DNA from: Oikopleura dioica
Lineage: Eukaryota > Chordata > Appendicularia > Copelata > Oikopleuridae
Assembly: GCA_907165135.1 (NCBI GenBank)
Contig: OU015567.1
Location: 9,925,001-9,989,000 of the forward strand
DNA: 64,000 nucleotides
Direction of reading: 5' to 3'
Below the pieces are notes generated by a model. The model searched no databases and was not told where the DNA came from. It saw only the letters and a list, made by a program, of their open reading frames with translations. Shown in pieces: positions 57,764 through 64,000 of this stretch. The position numbers were made by a program, and so were the translations under genes. Every line of letters begins with the position of its first letter. Position 1 is the first letter of the stretch.

Positions 57764-59645
57764 ATGTTAGGACAAATCCTGGTGTACTCGATGCCCGGCT
57801 GTCCGCACTGCACGGCGGCGAAAATGAGCTTGAACAAGCTGAATCTGCCATTTATTGAGATACAGCTCGATTTATACGACAAAAGTGTGAGAGAGGAATT
57901 GAAGAGCAAAACGAATAGATCCACTGGTATGAAAGTCAGCAACTGAAAAAGTACTGTAGAACAGAGAGGCTTCTCCCGGTAGCTACTAGCGGCGATCAAG
58001 ATCATATATGGTAAACTTTCGATTTATCATCAGTCACCAGAACCGTGTTAAACCTCACTAGAACTTACTAACACTTCACTTGCATGACATAACATCATTA
58101 CGTAACCCGGAACGAACATTAATTATCTCACTTATCTGATCTTCAAAAATATTAAAAATGCGCCGCGTATCCACCAATATTCCAAAATTTTTAAATTCAT
58201 CAAAAAAGCATCTTGAAAGAGTGCAGCCGAAAATTGAAATTTCTTCTTCAGTTCCTCAAATTTTCTTCAACGAGAAACACATCGGCGGAAGAGACGACTT
58301 TCATAAACTAGATAAAAAAGAGCTCGAAGAATTGATCAAGTACGTGCAGGAAAATGAACCACCAGAAGGATCGCCGTCGATTCCCGGATCCACCCTCCTC
58401 ATTGGCATTGGAGAAGATGATGGGCAGTCGCTCCGGTGCGAGTACGACACAGATGCAGACATTGCAAAGGCTCTCAAAGACTCGAACTTGCCAAAGAAGC
58501 GTTGGAACTGGCTCCAGCGGCATCACGGAGCATTTACTGGCAAACAGTTGAAAGAATGGCTCGATGGAACTGGTGAAGATGGCGAAGCAGCCGCAACTCG
58601 CCTACTCGCTGGAAATTTCATCGCTCCGATTGAGAAGAAAGTCGATGCTTTTCACCCGGATGGAACTCTCTACCAACTTGTCGAGCAAAAATCTATCGCT
58701 TCGCTCAACTCGGGCGTTACCGCTGAATGCAAGGTTCTTCATCCCTCTGAGCTCGGCGAGCAGATGAGGATACAAATTAAGAAGCTCTATGGCAAGTACT
58801 TGAATGATGATGGAACTTCTGTTGATTACGAAGGCATGCGTGACTCTGAAGAGTTTGGTGAATATGTCAAACTCACAGCTGTAAGTTCTATATTCACCGA
58901 TAGTTTCTCGAAATTTTTCTTAGCAATTACAGCGGGTAGATCTGTCCCAACTTTCAATCGATGGCCGCCTTGCTTTCTTCATCAACATCTACAACGCCCT
59001 GATCATTCACGGTCAAGTGGTTCGCGGTATTCCGCAGACATTTCTCACTAGGTTGCGATTTTTCTGGACGACCTCTTATATTATTGGTGGCCACGTGTTC
59101 ACGCTCGACGATATAGAGAATGGCGTCCTGAGAGGCAATCGCAAGGGACCTGCTCATCTTTGCCGACAATTTTCACGGTAAAACGTTCCAAGGTGATTCT
59201 TTTAACATTTTTTCCAGTTCTGATCCTCGTTTGAAATTTGCCTTGCCCACTGCAGAGCCGAAAATTCACTTTGCTCTCGTTTGTGGTGCGAAATCTTGCC
59301 CTCCCATTAAATGTTTCTCCGAGAAAGGCGTCCAAGAAGAACTCAAAATGGCGACTGAAGGATTCATTGAGGATGACAGTAATGTACTCGTAAATTTGGA
59401 GAAGAAAAAGGTCAAATTATCGATGATCTTCAAATGGTATCAAGTCGATTTTGGAGGCAAGGATCGAGCGATGCTCATTTGGATCTTTGAAAATATGAAC
59501 ACAGTAAGAAATGCTCAGCTTCTAGTGGGTAATTTTATTCTAGGGCACTAAATCCGATAATCTGAAATCTCTCATCGAAGGCGATAACTTCTCCGTATCT
59601 TACTTCGAATACGACTGGACCTCCAATTCAAAAAATGAATCATAA
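57764..59645 (+). CDS. Glutaredoxin - DEP - DUF547 fusion protein
   Basis: Five exons (57764-57926, 58252-58880, 58924-59177, 59218-59503, 59544-59645) give 477 residues, all phases consistent. Residues 1-85 are a glutaredoxin with the dithiol GCPHC and the STVPQIFFN cis-Pro segment. A DEP domain follows (~125-210, FTGKQLKEWLDG), then DUF547 (~245-460, NIYNALIIHG, IGGHVFTLDDIENG, HFALVCGAKSCPP). DUF547 function is unknown. Cytosolic, thiol-disulfide or glutathione dependent, by inference. CTGTCCTTCAG lies one base before the ATG, suggesting a trans-splice site. AATAAA lies near 59800. Confidence 0.9.
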
Positions 59646-59844
59646 AAGCAACAAGTTCTCCTCCTCTCTTTCTTCACAATTCTTACTTCTTCTGTTACGC
59701 AAAAGCAGCAATCCCAAAAACTCCTCTTTCATTTTCTCATTTTGCACCACAGCAGACAATCAACTTTTCCTCTTATCTTCTTTTATTTCCTTCATTAGTG
59801 AATAAATAAAAAGTTCAACAATATCACCAGACTTTCTTATAGAA

Positions 59845-60556
59845 ATGCGTCAGACTCTCGCTCGGTTCAACCAGACCGGTATCAAGCACACCACTGCTAA
59901 CCGTGACCGCTTCGGCCACTCGCAGACCTATGGTGTGTTTGGTAACATCGGTATGGGACGTCACTACAACCCTACCACCCACTTCACTCTCGAGGACATG
60001 CGACGCAGATCCGTCGTCTACTCCGATGTCTACCTTGACGGGTAAGGAGCTAGAGATTATCGCCAAGCGCGCAGGGTTAAAAATATTTTTCAGTTTCGAA
60101 AACTCTTACTGGGCCGATCGAAAAGCATTCCGAATCCTCTCCCCCGAGCACGCCAAGAAGGCTCGATTCTTCAGACAGCGATTTTTCACCCGAAGACTTT
60201 TCAACTACTGCTTCTTCCTTGTGTAAGGGCTTATCGATTTCTTTGTCTCTATTATTTCTTCCTTAGCTGTGGAGCTTACTTCCTGTTCGCAATCCTGTTC
60301 ACCCAGCGATACCTCGGTATTGGTCAGAGAATCAACAACTTTGCCCTTGAACGAAGCATGGAAAACCGAGCTGCCAGAGAAGAAGCTGCTCTCACTGTAG
60401 TCACCTGTTTCATTTCCTCAATAATTAATGAATTTATAGGAATCTGCCGAGTACGTGCCCGCCCTCGTCCAAGGCTACAAAAAGCTGATGGCACCAGAGA
60501 ACCTTTCCAGCTGGGCAAACTACGAACCCAAGAACGAATGGAAACCAATCGCATAA
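59845..60556 (+). CDS. Unrecognised 190-residue single-pass membrane protein
   Basis: Four exons (59845-60041, 60094-60222, 60267-60396, 60440-60556) join in phase to 190 residues. A basic, His/Arg-rich N-terminal half (LARFNQTGIKHTTANRDRF, HYNPTTHFTLEDMRRRS) precedes one membrane segment (LFNYCFFLVCGAYFLFAILF) and a helical C-terminal tail ending WANYEPKNEWKPIA. The size and layout suit a small mitochondrial inner-membrane subunit, but I cannot match it to one. TTTCTTATAG ends two bases before the ATG. Lies about 200 bp after the DUF547 gene, so the two may form an operon. Confidence 0.7.
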
Positions 60557-60634
60557 AACTTGTCGACTATAATAATTTATTAAACAAATATGAGTTCAAC
60601 AAAAGAGAAAAAACGCATTTCATAGAAGAACTTA

Positions 60635-61872
60635 CTATTCACTGTATTCAGAGACTCTGACTTCGGCTCCTAAAAAGTTGGCTTCGTAGTGTGTAATCGT
60701 CACTGGAATCCAACTAGTTAGCTTGGAGACTGTCGCATAGACACCAGGAAGATCTCCAGCGCATTCCATGCCCCAACTTACGATTCCAGCTTGTTCGAGA
60801 GTTTGATTGAAGAGTAAAGGGCCGCCAGAATCGCCCTATATCCACGGTTAGTCAAAAAAACAAGCTTATCTATATGAAAGTACATAGCAAGAATCTTTTC
60901 CTTCATCAGCAGCGCAAAACATATTATCAGACATATATTCATTCTCGTATCCATTGCAGGTTTTCCAGGAGACATCGACTTCGTACATTACAGGTTGCAT
61001 TCCAGGATCATCTTCGCTTAGAGATCCTTGGCCAATAACGATGAACTGGCTACTTTCTGTGACCGGAATGCTGTTCAAACAGACAGGCGTTACATTGTCA
61101 ATAATTTTCGTGTGTCTCATAATAGCTTTTAGGGTTTCAAAAGCTTTTCATGTTTTAAAAATACAGTAAAGGATTATTTTTTGTTTGAGACCCTTTCCCA
61201 TATCGCCATCGTAAATTGGCTCTACGTCAGTCGACCAAGCAGGGTGCAAGATAATGTCGGAAACAGATGAATTCTGAGTGTTTGAGAACGCTAATGTAAA
61301 ATCGCTCGGCTCCGCGAAATAGACACAATGAGCGGCAGTCAGTGTCCACAGAGGATGTATCAGAGATCCACCGCATACGTGAGATTGGTCCCAATGTAGC
61401 TGGACGTAAAATGGATAAGTGCTGTTGTCGGCAATGGTGCCACCGACGATTTTTGCACTCTTATCGTCGGTCTAAATTTATTTTTGGCTAAAATTAAACT
61501 GATTTGATTAGGCGTTACCCTCTTTTTCGGGTTAGATGACATTCTTTTGGAGCTGACTGAGTTCAAGTAAATGTAGCGGGACTCAGAATAATCGTAGACC
61601 GAATAAGTGTAGTTGTGACTACTTGTGTCCGTGGCGGTAAAGTTGATACAGTTTGATTCATCGGTAATGATATCCGCAGTCTTGGTAGCATTTGGCGGAA
61701 TGGCATCATTTTCCCGGTAAAAAAGCAGAACCAAAATTGGTGAAACTATTTTTGGTTAGATTTTGCCTTAGTTTTGTTTAAATTTCTAGCGCGCATCGTT
61801 CAAAATTGTAACCATTCATATCAGCAAAAAAGGTATAATCAGCCACGAGTTTTTGATACACTTAGAAGTCAT
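60635..61872 (-). CDS. Secreted S1 serine protease (trypsin-like)
   Basis: Minus-strand exons 61872-61860, 61745-61519, 61471-61192, 61125-60884 and 60835-60635 give exactly 320 residues. A short hydrophobic start ([10 protein letters not shown]) is a weak signal peptide or anchor. An Asn/Ser/Thr-rich region with several glycosylation sites precedes the activation sequence [10 protein letters not shown]. The catalytic triad is intact: LTAAHC, IYDGDM and [10 protein letters not shown], with VSWG downstream. The DGD is in place of the usual DND. All introns are GT-AG. Convergent with the 59845 gene; a secreted extracellular protease. Confidence 0.88.
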
Positions 61873-61962
61873 CGTGCCGTAACCAGACAGTTTTGTTGAG
61901 CATCACTAGTAACTGAGATCGATTCTAGAGACACTCCATTGAGGATTTTTTTAGTTTGGAAG

Positions 61963-63654
61963 ATGGACTCATCGGATGATGAATGGATCGCTGCTGTTAC
62001 AAAATCGGCAAAAATTCTTCGGAGAAAAAAGCAAACAGAGCCAAGGTGTGATACCATTATTCATGCAACGTGTGTAAATTGATTTCATTCTCTCAGGCGG
62101 CGATCACTCGGCGACCTCGATAAAGACAAAATTGACAAAAAGAAGAGGACTCCCGAACCAAAGCAGAAACTCAATTTCGACGTGGAGTTGAGCTCTGACG
62201 AGGAAATTGAGATCAATGTTCCAACAAGATTCAGAACCCCAGCGAAGAAACAAGTTGAAGAGAAAGTCTCCGATGATGAAAAAAATTTTGAGCTTCCGAA
62301 GCCAAAAAATACATCTGAAACTAAGAAGACGTCAGATACCGACAGTGAAGTAGATGAGCTAGAAGCATTCTTTACGAAAATGAAAACGCCGTCACGGTCT
62401 CTTCGTCCTGTATCGCCAGAAGACGAGTTGGAAGACTTCATCGTATCAGATAGCGAGGACGTAGGGGGAGAGGAAATATCCCATCGAGCAACGATAAACT
62501 TCAATGAAACGACGATCTTGAACCCTGAGCCAGTTTACACTGATGATGAAGACAACAAAGAGAACTTTGAAGACTCGATCATGGAAGTCCCAACTCCTTC
62601 CGATCCATTTTCTGACTCTTCCGACAAATTTATGAAAAATATCAGAGAATCAGCCAAAAAGAGTCGCAAGAAAAAAGAACATAAATTACCGAAATTCACA
62701 GCGGGCGTAACTCCAGACAGTATACGGAAAATAATGAAGACCAATGTCCGTAACGAGCGATTAAACTCGCCCAAAACACCAAAGTCAAAAGCAGACAGAT
62801 TGATGGACAAACAGCTATACCGGGATTTCTCTCCTAGAAAAACTCCGAGTAAAGTGTACACGACGCCCGTGAAGACGCCAACGATTAAAAAATCAGAAAC
62901 GACCCCCTGCGGCTTCGATCAATGCATCCTTTATGATGTCGACCAGTGGTCGTCCAAGCGCTTGAAAGACAATTTGACTGAACTAATAGAAGAGATTTAC
63001 GAAACTATCAATCGCACGATTTTCGGACTAAAGCTTCCAGGCAAGGTCAGAACGTTTCGCTGAGAAAATTTGATAGCATAAATCAAAGGTTTTATAAGCG
63101 CTATAAAACGTACGTAAATACCTTCTGACCCATACAAAGTAAACGTAAAGCATCAGGGCGAGAATGTTTTTACGAGCAAGGACGGTCTCATGACAATCGT
63201 CTGGAACAAGCATTTGAGGTCCACCGCGGGGCGATGCCGTTCCGGAGTCGACAAATCGTCCGCAAAAAAGAAGTGCTCAGTTGAGCTAGCTCCCCATATT
63301 CTCGACACAGCACCTAGAATCAGAGATACACTTTTGCACGAGCTTATACATGCAGCAAACTGGATAATTGATGAAGATCCTCTTGCTGGGCACGGGCCAA
63401 AGTTCCGCGCTTGGGGTTTCAAATCGCTCAAAACGCATCCAGAGATTCCACCTGTGAAAACGACTCATTCCTATCAGATCAATTACAAGTATTGGTGGGA
63501 GTGCGAAAACATGGAAAGAGGCACTTGCACCGTCAAAATCGGCCGAAAGACGAATTCACTCAAGCTTGACCGCGTCCGCTGCGCCAAATGCGGGGGCAAC
63601 TTTGTTTACGTTAGGTTCAAGTACCATCAAAAAGAGAAAAGACTCAAAGTTTAA
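61963..63654 (+). CDS. GCNA: GCNA / SprT-like metalloprotease
   Basis: Exons 61963-62045, 62097-63045 and 63151-63654 give about 512 residues. A long acidic, disordered N-terminal part (SSDEEIEINVP, DDEDNKENFEDSI) matches germ cell nuclear acidic proteins. The C-terminal SprT-like domain has MTIVWNKHLRSTAGRC, the zinc-binding HELIHAANW and a distal H (GHGPKFRAW), and the terminal zinc ribbon with CAKCGG. GCNA removes DNA-protein crosslinks in germ cells. The acceptor of the last exon (CGTAAAG at 63144-63150) is chosen for phase. Length is in the family range. Head-to-head with the minus-strand protease, about 90 bp apart. Confidence 0.92.
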
Positions 63655-63958
63655 TATTTAACTGCCTTATACTTATTCACATTCCCTTTTTACTAAAAAC
63701 GCCTCTTGTTATCAGAGCTCTTCCTTGATTGCAAAACCAATATTTTTCTAGAACCCGTCTCCCATTTTAATTTTTATGACTGTAACAAGCGTGTAGCTTT
63801 GACTACAAATTGCTTACTTTAACGCGTTCTGTGTGTGCACGACCGTTTCCTGATACAATCTACCGGTAAATCGCTGCCCGCCGAGTCAGAAAACGCGACT
63901 TTCTGAAGCGCACAGAAACAATTTCAATTTGTTTTCAAAGTTTTAATTTTCAGAGAAT
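63655..63958. other. Intergenic sequence
   Basis: 3' region of GCNA and upstream region of the next gene. Nothing further is identifiable. Confidence 0.4.
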
Positions 63959-64000
63959 ATGAGCGCAAGTGAGTTTTCGTCAGTCGATGAGGAGCTCGCT
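63959..64000 (+). CDS. Start of a gene running off the window
   Basis: ATG at 63959 follows TTTTAATTTTCAG by four bases (a good trans-splice acceptor) and opens SASEFSSVDEELA, continuing past 64000. Too short to identify. Confidence 0.55.
   Translation, partial: MSASEFSSVDEELA

Overview
This is animal nuclear DNA. It carries a U1 snRNA gene, a spliced intron-rich gene set, an intronic tRNA gene and clear animal orthologues: MPRIP (outspread), epsin, mitochondrial pyruvate carrier 2, GCNA/SprT, S1 proteases, GT31 and RING proteins. Introns are often only 40-60 nt, many genes are tightly spaced, and TTTCAG-type acceptors sit directly before start codons, as in genomes that trans-splice a leader. 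I infer a compact-genome chordate such as a larvacean tunicate (Oikopleura-like). The species call is inference; the gene calls come from exons I joined by hand and checked for reading phase.

Layout. 1-170: U1 snRNA. 474-15158: a 14.7 kb block bounded by about 700 bp inverted repeats with internal 108 bp tandem repeats. It encloses at least seven spliced, unrecognised genes (a secreted/membrane protein, a Cys-containing protein with a C-terminal membrane anchor, zinc-finger proteins, acidic proteins). I could not identify a polymerase, integrase or transposase. This is the best candidate for an undescribed element. 15.2-19.8 kb: four unfamiliar membrane, secreted or kelch-type genes, one with a 586 bp foldback element inside a coding exon. 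20-38.7 kb: a large MPRIP/outspread-like gene with three phase-compatible alternative first exons, a GC-rich CCAAT-box island, two PH domains, a coiled-coil tail, an intronic tRNA-Pro and a 729 bp foldback element. 39.2-50.4 kb: a small secreted peptide precursor (minus strand), a LEM-like tail-anchored protein, a two-gene cluster ending in a GT31 glycosyltransferase, a basic novel protein, a RING/coiled-coil protein, a C-type-lectin-like membrane protein and MPC2 (minus strand). 51.5-64 kb: epsin, a mucin-linker S1 protease carrying an hAT-like MITE in its catalytic exon, a small novel gene, a glutaredoxin-DEP-DUF547 protein,a small single-pass membrane protein, a second S1 protease (minus strand), GCNA and the start of one more gene.

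A theme runs through the window. Several terminal-inverted-repeat elements lie in introns, and two lie inside coding exons. In both exonic cases removal of exactly the element plus one target-site copy restores an open frame, but no GT-AG splice does so. These are either broken alleles or transposon-derived introns removed by non-canonical splicing.
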